Shown: in pieces, positions 14,624-24,396 of the stretch
Layout: each line of letters begins with the position of its first letter
Numbering within the stretch: the stretch's first letter is position 1
Source: Ridgeia piscesae
Taxonomy: Eukaryota > Annelida > Polychaeta > Sabellida > Siboglinidae
Length of the DNA: 64,000 bases
Assembly (NCBI GenBank): GCA_025642075.2
Contig: JAODUO010000142.1
Location: 126,001 to 190,000 of the forward strand
Reading direction: 5' to 3'
Notes under the pieces: model-generated
The model's input: the letters and a program-made list of their open reading frames with translations, nothing else
Told to the model about the DNA's origin: nothing
Database searches by the model: none
Translations under genes and position numbers: made by a program

Positions 14624-17600
14624 TGTGTGTGTGTGTGTGGTGTGTGTATATGTGTGTGTGTGAGTGTGTGTGTGTGTGTCTGTGTGTGTGTGCGTGCGTA
14701 CATGCATGTGTGGTGTAGGAGTTTCAACAGACACTGAGTGATCATGACAACTCACAACTGGGCAGACTTGTGCATCTTCTGCGCCATGTTCTTGTAGCGC
14801 ACCTCCCGCCTGTGGCGCAGGTCTGCGATGGAGGTCTGCTGGTGCTGGAACACCTCCTCCCGCCTCCACAGGTCGTCCTCCACCAGCTGGTACTTGCCCA
14901 TCTCAACCTCCGCCTTTGCCACTTCGTACCTGGGACCACACACAGAGGGGTAAGACCACACACAGGGTGTGAGACCACACACAGAGGGGCGAGACAAAAC
15001 ATGGGAGGTGAGATCACACATGGTGGTGTGAGACCACACATGGGGGTGTGAGACAACACAAGGGGGTGTGAGACCACACACGGGGGTGTGAGACCACACA
15101 TGGTGGTGTGAGGCCACACACGGGGGTGTGAGACCACACAAGGGGGTGTGAGACCACACATGGGGGTGTGAGACCACACATGGTGGTGTGAAACCACACA
15201 CTGTAGAGTGAGACCACACACAGTGGTGTGAAGCCACACACTGAAGTGTGAGACCACACAAGGTGGTGTGAAAGTACACACAGAAGTGTGAGACCACACA
15301 CAGTGGCATGAGACCACACAAAGAGGTGTGAGACCACACACAAGGAATTGAGACACCAACTACACAACTACTACAAGAGGAGTGTGAATGTGAGTCATTC
15401 TACTGTCCCCCAACAACAACTACGATGGGGTGACTAAAAATGGCTTGTAGATGTGCATGTTCAGAGTGGCTAAAAATGAGTCACTTTGCTGTTCTCATAA
15501 CAACTACACTGATACACCAGAGAGGGCACGAAACATGAGTAACTCTTTATATTGCACCTACAACAACTGCTACACCAGAGTGACTACAAGACATGAGTGA
15601 CTCACTCTACTGTCCCCACAACTACTACATCAGACTGACTAAAAATTAGTTACTCTGCTGTCCCCACCATAACTTCTACACCAGGGCCCAGTTTCATGGA
15701 GCCGTGTAACTTTACGCGCAATTACGCGGTCTACTGGTCGCAGCTAACAACGAATAGTCAGTGCAGCTTACGGCCGGTTTCATGAGACCAATTTAGCATT
15801 CGCGCAGCTAAATCAACGTAGTATTGACCTAGTTAGATCGCTGTGGGGAATCCCTGTATCTGTGCTGTGTCTGAACAACCTTTTTCTTTCTAGCTGCCGC
15901 CTTTGTGGTTCGTATAGCAAATGGGAAGCTATGGTGAATGTAAAGGATATCCAATGTAAACCTTAAAAATAATTATGTTGAGAGTGGGCGTGTCGGGAGC
16001 ATACCGTACATATTTCAACGTCGGGAGCATACCGTAAATATTTCAACTAGCGTAAAATTACGCCTACTAAATACATGGTGCAGCTAAGTGCAACTATGGA
16101 GCAGACTCATGAAACGAAGCTAGCGCAACTTTACGACGTGTTAGGCTTTCGACGGGTTATCGCCCGCCCGTCTTAAGTACGTGCCATGAAACTGGGCCCA
16201 GAGTGACTACAGGACATGTGAATGACTCACTCTGCTGTCTCCACGTTGAGTTTGATGAGAGCCTCCAGCTTCTCCTCATTGTGTAGTTCCTTGCGAATCC
16301 TCTCATGTTGTGATGTCAGACGCCGCGAACTTGGTCTGCAAAACCATCACACAGTCTTCACACATCATAAAATACCATACTACATCTATGCAAAGAACAC
16401 AACAGATTCTTAAATTGCAAAATTATGTTAGGTCAGTTTAAAATATTGTGTATGTAACAATAGGATTTTTTTATAACCAGAATATTTCTTGACTTTGAGA
16501 TTGATCTACCTTTTATGCTTTGAAGTACCTCTCAGCTTTTTCCAAGGATTTATGCACAATAGAAGTGATCTTATTATTATTAATTATGTTGTAATGTCAG
16601 TTAATAACTGGTTTAGTCATACTACCAAATCGTAATTATGTGTTTTCTCTTAAGAGTCACAGACCAACAATAAAATGTACAGAAAGTTTCCACTAACAGT
16701 AATGACTAACGTTATACTTGTACTAATCAATATAATCGTCAAAGTCACATTTACATGCATCTTCTCAAAGCTTCCATCACAATTGTAAAATCAATGCAAA
16801 TATAGATCCTCACTAGAAGCTAGCCACAGAATGTCATGTTATGTTCATCTGACCTATTTTTGATTGATTTCTCATCAGACTGTAATATCTTGCTACACTG
16901 TATTTACAAATGACACTCAAACTGAAAATACATTCAATTACGTAAGCTCTGTGAAAAGATCAAAGTGCTATACATCCATTTTATATATCATAACCATTAA
17001 AGAGTGTGTACATGTACTTGTAGGTTATACATGTAAATTCGACTGTGGAAAGAGGTAGATGTGTAGAGCAATGTGTAGAGGTGTAAGAGCTGAAGGACAA
17101 CACTGACACGTTGTTTTCATTGATTGCCTTCTCAATGTCCCCCTGCACTGCTGTTGCTTCCTGCTTCAGTTGCACCAGTCGCTCGCGACAGTTCTGTAGT
17201 TCCGACCTGTCAAGCAACCACCACATTGCAACGGACATGTCACATTTAAACAGTCTTCACTGAGTCATTTATTTCAGTGCCAGCCTTAATTGAGCAGACA
17301 CAAGAATCAAGCAATTTTTTAAACTTGTACATCATTCTAAACTTGTATCATGACCAAGTTTGTTTTTAAAATGTTTGTTCATAATGTGTGAACATCACAG
17401 GAGAACTTTAAATCTGAGAACACTGCTACTCAATTTGGCAAGCATCATTCCTTTGACATAATTATATAGATCTGACGAGCATTGTAATAATGAATAAACA
17501 AACAACAAGGAAAATAATTACTGTGCTTAAAGTACGTGAGCAAGAGATTGATGTCTCACAAGGCAGATGTTTATACAGGATAACATTTTTATGTCCAAAA

Positions 17601-19058
17601 ATGTTGCAACAGACATGTGTATCTCTGAATGCACATACACACAAGCTAGTACAGGTGCATACATCTGTCCAGAAATACACAACAATCCATTCAAACCCCC
17701 TTTCAAAGCATAACTGACAACATACAGATTAAAAAATCACACAAATCTATTACGTTTTGCTTCTCAAGTTTCTGTCCATTTATTTACCAGTCCTCTGTAA
17801 TGCGTTTCCATTCAATATGAACTTTACCCATCCAAATGACAGATGGTCAGGTCTCTAGGTAAAGCTCTGCTCACCTGGCCTCCTGCAGGTGGTAGTTCCT
17901 GTCCTCCAGATTCTTGGTGAGGGCGTCAAGGTAGCGACGCAGGTGGATCATCCGCACCTGATCCTTCCACAAGATCCTCTCCTCGGGAGCCGAGTCCTGC
18001 ACCTCAACATCTGCCTCAGAACTGCAGCAGTCAGCACAGCAGAGTGCAATGACATCAGCACAGCAGAGTTCACTGGCATTACATCACCTTATGTGCAGCA
18101 ATAGCCGAACAAACTAATAGACCATAGACTTCATAAGGACTGCAACCCTTAGCTGTGCAACTCATTCATATGCACGGGTACTGCTAGTGTAAGTCATTGG
18201 ATATGTTTCACTTGTTCTCAATTTCATATTGGATATACAGTCCTGACAATTTTTGCCTTGTCCAAGTTATTAAATGATTGATTTGCAAGTTTTTTAAAGT
18301 CTTATTTAATGCCATTTTTATCTTTCAAGTTTAATTTGTGGTGTAAACATTGTGATCCCGCCTACCTCCATGGAATGGGTGTCAATCAAGAGATTATCTG
18401 TCTTTAAATTGTGATGTCACGGATTGTGTCATAGGTTCTTCATGATAACAACAGCAATAGATGGATAAATATTGATGTTTTCCTTGCCAAGATTGTACAC
18501 ACGCAGATTTGCCTTTAGTTTTTTTTTTACTGTGCAGTGTTTCATGGTGACAAACAAATTGACGTACTTACATAATTAACATTGGTTACGCCAAAATATT
18601 TATGACATGAACTGAATATACAAGTTTGTATGTAGTCACAACACACTCTCAATACCTTTGTGAATTACGTCTACTGTGTGAGATCAGGCTGGGCTGGCAT
18701 GCTTGCTATGATTATTAAATGTTTGATTTCTACACAAATGTTGATGCAATTAATAGTGTGCACATTAAAAAAATTATATGTAATTAAGTTGGTTTATTTC
18801 AAATTGACACCTGCATAGCTGTTCTGGAAAACTGGTTTATTCAAAAGTATTTACCGACAGCCAATTTTCAATAGGTCTTTTCGATTATGAAAGTGCATTA
18901 AAACAATTAAATGAAACTTACTCAGAAAATTCTAAATCACTGGACGAATCAATCGTATCATAGTCTTTGATATCTGACAGGTACAAAATCTCTTCTGCTT
19001 CGCTGTCCTCTGGGAATTCTTCCTGAATGGAGGAACATTTGTCTTCCTCCACCTCCAT
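543..19058 (-). CDS. CFAP74: CFAP74, 5' portion (gene span, 17 firm exons and 1 tentative)
   Basis: Cilia- and flagella-associated protein 74, a component of the central apparatus of motile cilia. I assembled 17 exons from the ATG at 19058 down to 1792; all junction phases agree, giving about 675 codons. Residues 1-45 are acidic, about 60-420 are charged and coiled-coil-like, and from about 536 to 675 come beta-rich ASH/HYDIN-like segments typical of ciliary proteins. Diagnostic stretches are [64 protein letters not shown] and [17 protein letters not shown], in the order I know from vertebrate CFAP74. Family members are about 1,600 residues, so the C-terminal half lies left of the window. Introns are rich in minisatellites, many of them touching splice sites. 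Confidence 0.93.
684..1115 (+). repeat. 75-bp minisatellite carrying acceptor copies, about 6 units
   Basis: Each unit contains, on the minus strand, tgtttattcccag followed by ACCAC, matching the acceptor and first bases of the exon ending at 687. Unit length is about 75 bp, with substitutions between units. The minus-strand host frame meets a TGA in each unit. Confidence 0.9.
1116..1791. other. CFAP74 intron sequence, no feature seen
   Basis: AT-rich, mostly unique sequence between the 75-bp array and exon 17. I see no coding exon or array here. Confidence 0.6.
1792..1932 (-). CDS. CFAP74: CFAP74 exon 17
   Basis: Acceptor ctttcag at 1933-1935. Encodes [20 protein letters not shown] and [18 protein letters not shown], an ASH/HYDIN-type strand pair. 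The donor is uncertain: GTACAG after 1792 keeps phase 0, while GTGGGA after 1809 would give phase 1. Upstream on the gene strand the reading frame stays open through a 42-bp minisatellite to about 2643. Confidence 0.88.
1922..2645 (+). repeat. 42-bp minisatellite carrying acceptor copies, about 17 units
   Basis: The minus-strand unit contains atcatctttcag then TTGTCAGTCAG, copying the exon 17 acceptor and 11 bases of exon. Units are 42 bp with one of 39 bp. The frame is open throughout (block [14 protein letters not shown]) and continuous with exon 17. Confidence 0.93.
3064..3153 (-). CDS. CFAP74: CFAP74 exon 16
   Basis: Acceptor ttgtag, donor GTAAGA, phases 0 to 0 (30 codons). Encodes [20 protein letters not shown] and [10 protein letters not shown]. 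Confidence 0.92.
3255..3510 (+). repeat. 22-bp minisatellite, about 11 units
   Basis: Unit like gattacacaatgatgacatt in the intron between exons 15 and 16. Degenerate copies of the same motif also lie at 2880-2945. Confidence 0.85.
3716..3782 (-). CDS. CFAP74: CFAP74 exon 15
   Basis: Acceptor ttgtcag, donor GTCAGT, phases 2 to 0. Encodes [20 protein letters not shown] plus PM, a short exon matching the CFAP74 motif almost exactly. A 24-bp array begins about 18 nt upstream of its acceptor. Confidence 0.92.
3820..5475 (+). repeat. 24-bp minisatellite, about 69 units
   Basis: Unit like gacacatcagacaggtgtgt plus gatg, with GGACAC/AGATAC/AGACAC variants in patchy order. Because 24 is a multiple of three and stops are rare, both strands show long open frames (CDGHIRQV / CPSHTCLM). 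These are by-products, not genes. It fills the intron upstream of CFAP74 exon 15. Confidence 0.95.
5525..5572 (+). repeat. (CAAA)n microsatellite
   Basis: About 12 CAAA repeats just beyond the 24-bp array. Confidence 0.9.
5730..5848 (-). CDS. CFAP74: CFAP74 exon 14
   Basis: Acceptor gtacag, donor GTCAGT, phases 0 to 2. Encodes [20 protein letters not shown] and VNYCKLTGI, the first beta-sandwich strands of the ASH-like region. Confidence 0.93.
6232..6351 (-). CDS. CFAP74: CFAP74 exon 13
   Basis: Acceptor gtcag, donor GTTGGG, phases 0 to 0 (40 codons). Encodes [20 protein letters not shown] followed by KPDVIHFK, a CFAP74 signature before the first ASH-like segment. Confidence 0.92.
6717..6830 (+). 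repeat. 23-bp minisatellite, about 5 units
   Basis: Unit like tattcactatgacatctgtc; it starts about 20 nt from the exon 12 donor but does not copy it. Confidence 0.85.
6848..6972 (-). CDS. CFAP74: CFAP74 exon 12
   Basis: Acceptor tgacag, donor GTGAGT, phases 1 to 0. Encodes [20 protein letters not shown] and [11 protein letters not shown], strongly CFAP74-like. Confidence 0.92.
7155..7811 (+). repeat. 25-bp minisatellite carrying donor-like sites, about 26 units
   Basis: The minus-strand unit starts GTAAGACAGGGCTCTCACTG and ends in GATG, so every unit repeats a donor consensus G/GTAAGA. The authentic exon 11 donor (GTGAGT) continues with the same GCTCTCACTGTGATG, showing that the array starts at the exon edge. 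Confidence 0.93.
7812..7911 (-). CDS. CFAP74: CFAP74 exon 11
   Basis: Acceptor tttgcag, donor GTGAGT, phases 0 to 1. Encodes an acidic, Ser-rich linker ([19 protein letters not shown]). A 25-bp minisatellite whose units carry a donor consensus begins at its 3' end. Confidence 0.84.
8030..8225 (+). repeat. (CACGC)n, (CGCA)n and (CA)n microsatellites
   Basis: About 18 pentamers, then CGCA tetramers, then CA dinucleotides, grading into each other. They lie in the intron between exons 10 and 11. Confidence 0.92.
8684..8779 (-). CDS. CFAP74: CFAP74 exon 10
   Basis: Acceptor tggcag, donor GTAAGT, phases 0 to 0 (32 codons). Encodes a basic then acidic linker ([20 protein letters not shown]). Confidence 0.85.
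8930..10672 (+). repeat. 38-bp minisatellite, about 45 units
   Basis: Unit like gttaactgaatgcagtggtc followed by tatcgctgtgtatcgcta. The minus-strand donor region of exon 9 (GTAGACTCCACTGCA) resembles the unit's atagaccactgca, so the array appears to start at the donor. Blocks of variants are repeated, suggesting higher-order duplication. Confidence 0.93.
10685..10817 (-). CDS. CFAP74: CFAP74 exon 9
   Basis: Acceptor gttgcag; weak donor GTAGAC; phases 2 to 0. Encodes [20 protein letters not shown]. The 38-bp minisatellite begins at the donor. Confidence 0.86.
10999..11210 (+). repeat. (AT)n, (TG)n and (TATG)n microsatellites
   Basis: Compound microsatellite in the intron between exons 8 and 9. 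Confidence 0.95.
11419..11576 (-). CDS. CFAP74: CFAP74 exon 8
   Basis: Acceptor gttgcag, donor GTAAGT, phases 0 to 2. Encodes coiled coil ([18 protein letters not shown]). The 17-bp minisatellite at 11578-12480 abuts its acceptor. Confidence 0.88.
11578..12480 (+). repeat. 17-bp minisatellite, about 50 units
   Basis: Unit acaaccatacacgtaca. It abuts the exon 8 acceptor: on the minus strand the units read ggttgttgtac where the real acceptor reads ggttgttgcag. Confidence 0.93.
12653..12755 (-). CDS. CFAP74: CFAP74 exon 7
   Basis: Acceptor gatgcag, donor GTGAGT, phases 2 to 0. Encodes [14 protein letters not shown] and [11 protein letters not shown]; the latter is close to the KGSISANR-type motif I recall from the mammalian protein. 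Confidence 0.9.
12895..13022 (+). repeat. Short degenerate array around gagtgggccat
   Basis: Several copies of ccactgagtgggccat at irregular spacing between exons 6 and 7. Confidence 0.75.
13160..13270 (-). CDS. CFAP74: CFAP74 exon 6
   Basis: Acceptor gtttcag, donor GTGAGT, phases 2 to 2. Encodes [20 protein letters not shown] and RRFVQGTIN, a segment conserved in vertebrate CFAP74. Confidence 0.88.
13271..13860. other. CFAP74 intron, AT-rich, no feature seen
   Basis: Unique AT-rich sequence between exon 6 and the TG-rich tract. No exon-like frame was found. Confidence 0.6.
13862..14710 (+). repeat. TG/GATG/GTAG-rich compound microsatellite
   Basis: About 850 bp of TG dinucleotides with interspersed GATGT and GTAGT blocks and a short palindromic catgcatgcatg island near 14540. 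Frames of Cys-Val or Thr-His here are artefacts. Confidence 0.95.
14756..14929 (-). CDS. CFAP74: CFAP74 exon 5
   Basis: Acceptor gtcccag, donor GTGAGT, phases 2 to 2. Encodes coiled coil including [20 protein letters not shown] 20-bp minisatellite begins immediately at its acceptor. Confidence 0.88.
14930..15360 (+). repeat. 20-bp minisatellite, about 21 units
   Basis: Unit like gagaccacacatgggggtgt. It begins at the exon 5 acceptor; on the minus strand the last unit supplies tgtgtggtcccag, while other units read tgtgtggtctcac. Confidence 0.92.
15380..15681 (+). repeat. Diverged minisatellite related to the exon 4 donor
   Basis: About five degenerate units of 60-70 bp (gagtgactcactctactgtc). 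On the minus strand they read GACAGTAGAGTGAGTCACTC, close to the exon 4 end and donor (GACAGCAGA/GTGAGTCATTC). The inverted-repeat element lies inside this array. Confidence 0.75.
15685..16198. mobile_element. MITE-like element with terminal inverted repeats, 514 bp
   Basis: Ends are perfect inverted repeats (GGCCCAGTTTCATG and its complement) flanked by a 3-bp direct repeat CAG at 15682-15684 and 16199-16201. Nearby repeats provide the empty site (acaccagagtgactac). A second inner inverted pair (gtttcatga / tcatgaaac) lies subterminally. There is no coding capacity, so it is non-autonomous. GG-starting ends and a 3-bp duplication would fit a PIF/Harbinger type, but CAG is not the usual target, so the superfamily is open. 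Confidence 0.8.
16231..16335 (-). CDS. CFAP74: CFAP74 exon 4
   Basis: Acceptor ttttgcag, donor GTGAGT, phases 2 to 2. Encodes [20 protein letters not shown], coiled coil. The donor-side sequence recurs in the diverged repeats at 15380-15680. Confidence 0.87.
16336..17107. other. CFAP74 intron 3, no feature seen
   Basis: AT-rich unique sequence without recognisable exon or repeat. Confidence 0.6.
17108..17206 (-). CDS. CFAP74: CFAP74 exon 3
   Basis: Acceptor ttgacag; donor GTCAGT, chosen over the neighbouring GTGTCA because only it gives the phase needed by exon 4. Encodes coiled coil ([19 protein letters not shown]). Confidence 0.85.
17207..17874. other. CFAP74 intron 2, no feature seen
   Basis: Unique AT-rich sequence; small frames here have no family resemblance. 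Confidence 0.6.
17875..18021 (-). CDS. CFAP74: CFAP74 exon 2
   Basis: Acceptor ctgctgcag, donor GTGAGC, phases 2 to 2. Encodes a charged helical stretch ([19 protein letters not shown]), the beginning of the coiled-coil half. Confidence 0.88.
18022..18921. other. CFAP74 intron 1, no feature seen
   Basis: Unique AT-rich sequence, with no arrays. Confidence 0.6.
18922..19058 (-). CDS. CFAP74: CFAP74 exon 1 (start codon)
   Basis: Starts at the ATG at 19058-19056 ([10 protein letters not shown]) and encodes residues 1-45, mostly acidic. The donor GTAAGT follows at 18921. It ends in phase 2 and joins exon 2 to make Asp46. No upstream in-frame ATG was seen close by. The 5'UTR and promoter were not resolved. 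Confidence 0.85.
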
Positions 19059-20349
19059 CTTACTCCAGTGGCTCAATCACACGATGTTGTTCACTTGGCA
19101 ACTCAGACTGTGTGTGCTACATGCAATAAAAACATCTATATGACAACCTTCATATGAACAAACATGTATTTACAGATGTGTGAACATGATACTTTTTATT
19201 GCAAAACTGTACACTCTGGCTTGTATAATCATTGATATGTTGTGGTATGACTGGCACAAATAATGTCAAGCAAAACATTTATTAACAATACCATTTATTA
19301 CCATAAAATTGTATTAATAATATCATTATTGTGCTTACGATACGCTAACCCTAAATTCAAAACTGTGGTCTGTGCATGTAAACGTTGTCCAGAACCGTTC
19401 ACATTTATAACTCCCTGCAAGTGTATATTATTGCCGAAAGTCGCCTACAAAATATTTTTGCATATCAAACTTAATCAGTTGAACTGTGGCTGACAGTGAC
19501 ACTCCTCATCGAGTATCTGACAACCCAGCCATCACTAGACATCGATTCGGTCGGCTGGGGCTGTTCATGACGGCTGTTAATGCAATTGAGAAGAACCTCG
19601 CCAATGTAACAACAACATTTACCGTTGGTATACGGTCGTGAAAATTCGTAGTTGTATCCTTAAATTTAAATGTAGTGTAAGTTTATTAACAACAAGGAAA
19701 AATGACCGTTCAGAATGCTACGGCGACGATTAAGTTTACATACGCCATATTGGTAACGCAGAGCAACGCGATACTCTCGCGTGATGTTGTCTACCGTAAA
19801 TTGTAATTTGCCACTCGGGCGTTTTAGGATAAGGAATAGCAATAAGGAAAAGGCGAGCAAACTGTGATGTTGCATTCATTTGAGTAATTTATTAATTTAA
19901 GCCGGTTTGTAAGGAAAAGCGATTTTGCGATGATTCGAATTAGCTGACTTTTCATTTGCTCTACTAAGCCTTTCTGCTTAAACGGGAAGAGCAGAAATGA
20001 TGTACCGGAGTGCATCAATTCACCTCCAACAAATTCGAACGTTCTGCGGTGACATGACGAATGCTTCACAGAGAAGTCGAGATGGTGCTCAGTTAAACAG
20101 TTCTTTCAGGAAGTTCTTTCAGGAAGTAAAGTGTAAAGAGTTCTGAACTGTCATAAGGATTGGAAACTGCGCTTATATCTCTCTGTCTCTGTACCCATGT
20201 ATTAATAAAGATAATAATAACAGTGGTTGTAATAATAAGTTACATAATAATAAATTATTCTTTCTAATAAACTATATTTATGTACAATAACCTTGTAAAC
20301 ATATATTTTAATAATAATAATAATGATAATAATAATAAACTTTAACCAC
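19059..20349. other. Upstream region of CFAP74
   Basis: Contains the CFAP74 5'UTR and promoter by position. I found no TATA box or full RFX X-box; one GGTAAC half site lies near 19750. (AAT)n-like runs occur near 20210-20335. Confidence 0.5.
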
Positions 20350-20525
20350 GTTCACACAAATGTCACAACTGCCCAACAGCGCCAATCCAAGCAGTACATG
20401 AACAGACAGACAAAGGGAGTGACATCATTTCACTTTAAGATTTGGGACATCGTCTTGAAACGAAACAAGAGGAACATCGGGAGGAAAGGTGTCAAACTGG
20501 AGCCACAATGGAATGGCCCATTCAG
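20350..20525 (+). pseudogene. Remnant exon: integrase C-terminal GPY/F start
   Basis: Encodes AQQRQSKQYMNRQTKG then KRNIGRKGVKLEPQWNGPF, like the SH3-type/GPY-F end of Ty3 and Ginger integrases. Donor GTAACA at 20526; phase 2 joins the AG/GAT acceptor at 20915. The 5' boundary is not defined. Confidence 0.65.
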
Positions 20526-20914
20526 GTAACAATTTTAATTATTTGCCTCAATTTAAACTTATCCTCAATACATTTGACAAATGTTTCACGTGTCTAACTT
20601 ACTTTTTAAAATAAGAACTGAACTAGATGTGTGAACATTATAGATTGGGACAAGACAGCACTAATTAGAAACAAGATGCATGAGACAACATTGCTGCTGA
20701 ATTCTAAATTGGCTAACTAACAACATATTTATTCATATTTTAATTGGATTTCTTCAAGCATCACATATTACTTACTTGGAGTTTTCTGATAAATGCAGTG
20801 ACAAACATTGATCATTGGAGGTAAACTTAGTCATCGCAAGAGGGTGATGATATTGGGGATTGGATTACTGTGAGATAATAATAATATTCCTGATAATATG
20901 TTCCTTATCATCAG

Positions 20915-21028
20915 GATCAGAAATATCGGGCCAAACTACCAGGTGACACTGGCATAAACAGCTGGCGTGATCTTAATGACAAAGGTGGCCTATGACCAGC
21001 TAAAACCCTACCACACACGTCACCTTCC
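20915..21028 (+). pseudogene. Remnant exon: GPY/F end, broken by TAA
   Basis: Continues in phase from 20525. The TAA at 20955 interrupts it; the same frame resumes with MTKVAYDQLKPYHTRH, the usual end of this module, and runs into the 18-bp array. Confidence 0.65.
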
Positions 21029-22890
21029 TACCCCACTGTCTTCTCCTACCCCACTGTCTGCTCCTATCCCACTGTCTTCTCCTACCCCACTGTCTTCTCC
21101 TACCCCACTGTCTTCTCCTACCCCACTGTCTTCTCCTACCCCACTGTCTTCTCCTACCCCACTGTCTTCTCCTACCCCACTGTCCTCTCCTACCCCACTG
21201 TCTCTCTCCTACCCCACTGTCCTCTCCTACCCTACTGTCTTCTCATACCACTGTCCTACCCCACTGTCTTCTCCTTCCCCACTGTCTTCTCCTACCCACT
21301 GTCTTCTCCTACCCCACTGTCTTCTCCTACCCACTGTCCTCTCCTACCCCACTGTCTTCTCCTACCCCACTGTCCTCTCCTACCCCACTGTCTTCTCCTA
21401 CCCCACTGTCTTCTCCTACCCACTGTCTTCTCCTACCCCACTGTCTTCTCCTACCCCACTGTCTTCTCCTACCCCACTGTCTTCTCCTACCCCACTGTCT
21501 TCTCCTACCCCACTGTCTTCTCCTACCCCACTGTCCTCTCCTACCCCACTGTCCTCTCCTACCCCACTGTCCTCTCCTACCCACTGTCTTCTCATACCCC
21601 ACTGTCCTCTCCTACCCCACTGTCCTCTCCTACCCCACTGTCCTCTCCTACCCTACTGTCTTCTCATACCCCACTGTCTTCTCATACCCCACTGTCCTCT
21701 CCTACCCTACTGTCTTCTCCTACCCACTGTCTTCTCCTACCCCACTGTCCTCTCCTTCCCTACTGTCTTCTCCTACCCCACTGTCTTCTCTAACCCACTG
21801 TCCTCTCCTACCCCACTGTCCTCTCCTACCCCACTGTCCTCTCCTACCCCACTGTCCTCTCCTACCCCACTGTCTTCTCCTACCCCACTGTCCTCTCCTA
21901 CCCTACTGTCTTCTCCTACCCCACTGTCCTCTCCTACCCCATCCTCTCCTACCCCACCGTCCTCTCCTACCCCACTGTCCTCTCCTACCCCACTGTCCTC
22001 TCCTACCCCACTGTCCTCTCCTATCCCACTGTCTTCTCATACCCCACTGTCCTCTCCTACCCCACTGTCCTCTCCTACCCCACTGTCTTCTCCTACCCCA
22101 CTGTCCTCTCCTACCCCACTGTCCTCTCCTACCCCACTGTCCTCTCCTACCCACTGTCCTCTCCTACCCCACTGTCCTCTCCTACCCCACTGTCTTCTCC
22201 TACCCACTGTCCTCTCCTACCCCACTGTCCTCTCCTATCCCACTGTCCTCTCCTACCCCACTGTCTTCTCCTACCCACTGTCCTCTCCTACCCCACTGTC
22301 TTCTCATACCCCACTGTCCTCTCCTACCCCACTGTCTTCTCCTACCCCACTGTCCTCTCCTACCCCACTGTCCTCTCCTACCCCACTGTCCTCTCCTACC
22401 CTACTGTCTTCTCATACCCCACTGTCTTCTCCTACTCCACTGTCCTCTCCTACTCCCACTGTCCTCTCCTACCCTACTGTCTTCTCCTACCCCACTGTCT
22501 TCTCCTACCCCACTGTCCTCTCCTACCCCACTGTCTTCTCCTACCCCACTGTCTTCTCCTACCCCACTGTCCTCTCCTACCCCACTGTCCTCTCCTACTC
22601 CACTGTCCTCTCCTACCCTACTGTCTTCTCCTACCCCACTGTCTTCTCATACCCCACTGTCCTCTCCTACCCCACTGTCTTCTCCTACCCCACTGTCTTC
22701 TCCTACCCCACTGTCTTCTCCTACCCCACTGTCCTCTCCTACCCCACTGTCCTCTCCTACCCACTGTCTCTCCTACCCCACTGTCCTCTCTACTCCACTG
22801 TCCTCTCCTACCCTACTGTCTTCTCCTACCCCACTGTCTTCTCATACCCCACTGTCTTCTCATACCCCACTGTCTTCTCATACCCCACTG
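21029..22890 (+). repeat. 18-bp pyrimidine-rich minisatellite, about 100 units
   Basis: Unit cctaccccactgtcttct with C/T variants and single-base deletions. Mostly open in the plus frame as PTPLSS blocks. It directly precedes the Ulp1 exon and provides the pyrimidine tract of its acceptor. Confidence 0.95.
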
Positions 22891-22905
22891 TCTCTTCCGT
22901 CTAAG

Positions 22906-22980
22906 GTGACAGCTGGTGGAATCACCATGACGCAGAAAGATTTCCGCAAACTTTTGCCATGGGAATGGCTGAATGACAAC
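22906..22980 (+). pseudogene. Remnant exon: N-terminal edge of Ulp1/SENP domain
   Basis: Acceptor gtctaag, donor GTATGT, 25 codons ending LLPWEWLNDN, the conserved WLND substrate-groove motif of C48 peptidases. Confidence 0.7.
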
Positions 22981-23049
22981 GTATGTTATCTTACAAAAAA
23001 CAGTTTGTGCATGCATGTTCCACATACTTTCTGAAGTTATATATTCACG

Positions 23050-23449
<400 letters not shown>

Positions 23450-24050
23450 TGATATAGGCATTATAGAAATCTTACTATTATTATACAACCATTTTCTTTA
23501 ACTGTCTAGCATAAGCTTGGTTAACAAATGCCATAACACTGCTTATTGTGTATATGTGTGTCTTTAAAACTTTTTCACACCCACGTTTTCATTGCTATAG
23601 TAAAACAGGGAAGACATGGATTGTTGCCTACTAGCCTTGCAACCATGTCTGTTTTTGTCGTATGGATATGTTTTTGGCAGGAGTAGTTAGATTATATTAT
23701 CATGTGGCCCTTAATCAGCCATTACATCAACAAGTTGCGTTATTTTCAATACACTGTTATGTTATATCTGGATTAGTATGGATGTTGTTTCTGAAGTAAT
23801 AAGTTTGCTTTTTTAAAGAGGTGTACGTCTGATAAATGTGAACAAAATTTCTGTTCAAAGTTTAAAATACACATCTTTTGTCATTTATGTTATTTCACTA
23901 TTGTGTGAAGTGTTGTTATATTTAACTGAACAACCAAAGAAATGATGTGACTAACAATAGTCACATTACCAGGGGACCATAAAGAGGTATTTATATGAAT
24001 GTGTTGTTAACACGGGGAAATATTAACAATAATGTGTATCTATATTTCAG

Positions 24051-24152
24051 TATGCAAAGGCTATCTGCGACGGAACGGAGACAAACCAAATAGAGCAAGC
24101 CGACGTTGTTGGTTTTCGGCCCGCGTTGTTGCATGAGTTTATAAATCTTTGA
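24051..24152 (+). pseudogene. Remnant exon: C-terminal edge of Ulp1 domain
   Basis: Acceptor tatttcag; 33 codons and TGA; in phase with 22980. YAKAICDGTE and the closing FRPALLHEFINL resemble ends of transposon-encoded Ulp1 proteins. Confidence 0.6.
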
Positions 24153-24396
24153 AAGTAATCTTATTTAATTATTATTAAATGCAACGGTTTATACAAAGAG
24201 TTTCTATTGTTGTGAATGATATTGTTTGCATTTCATTTAACACTACTATTCAACTGTTATGTGACACATACTTACACCAGTCGACATGTTAATAAAGTTA
24301 TGTAAGTCTTGAATGCATGACTCATTTCCCAAAATATATTAGTAAATCATTGACGAGTTGTGTTTGGTAAAACCAACTATTTGGATATGGTAACGT

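Noticed and set aside
13862..14710. Cys-Val and Thr-His frames over 200 codons
   Set aside because: Translations of TG/CA dinucleotide repeats.
19730..19800. RFX X-box in the CFAP74 upstream region
   Set aside because: Only a GGTAAC half site was found; the partner half is missing and the distance to the ATG is large.
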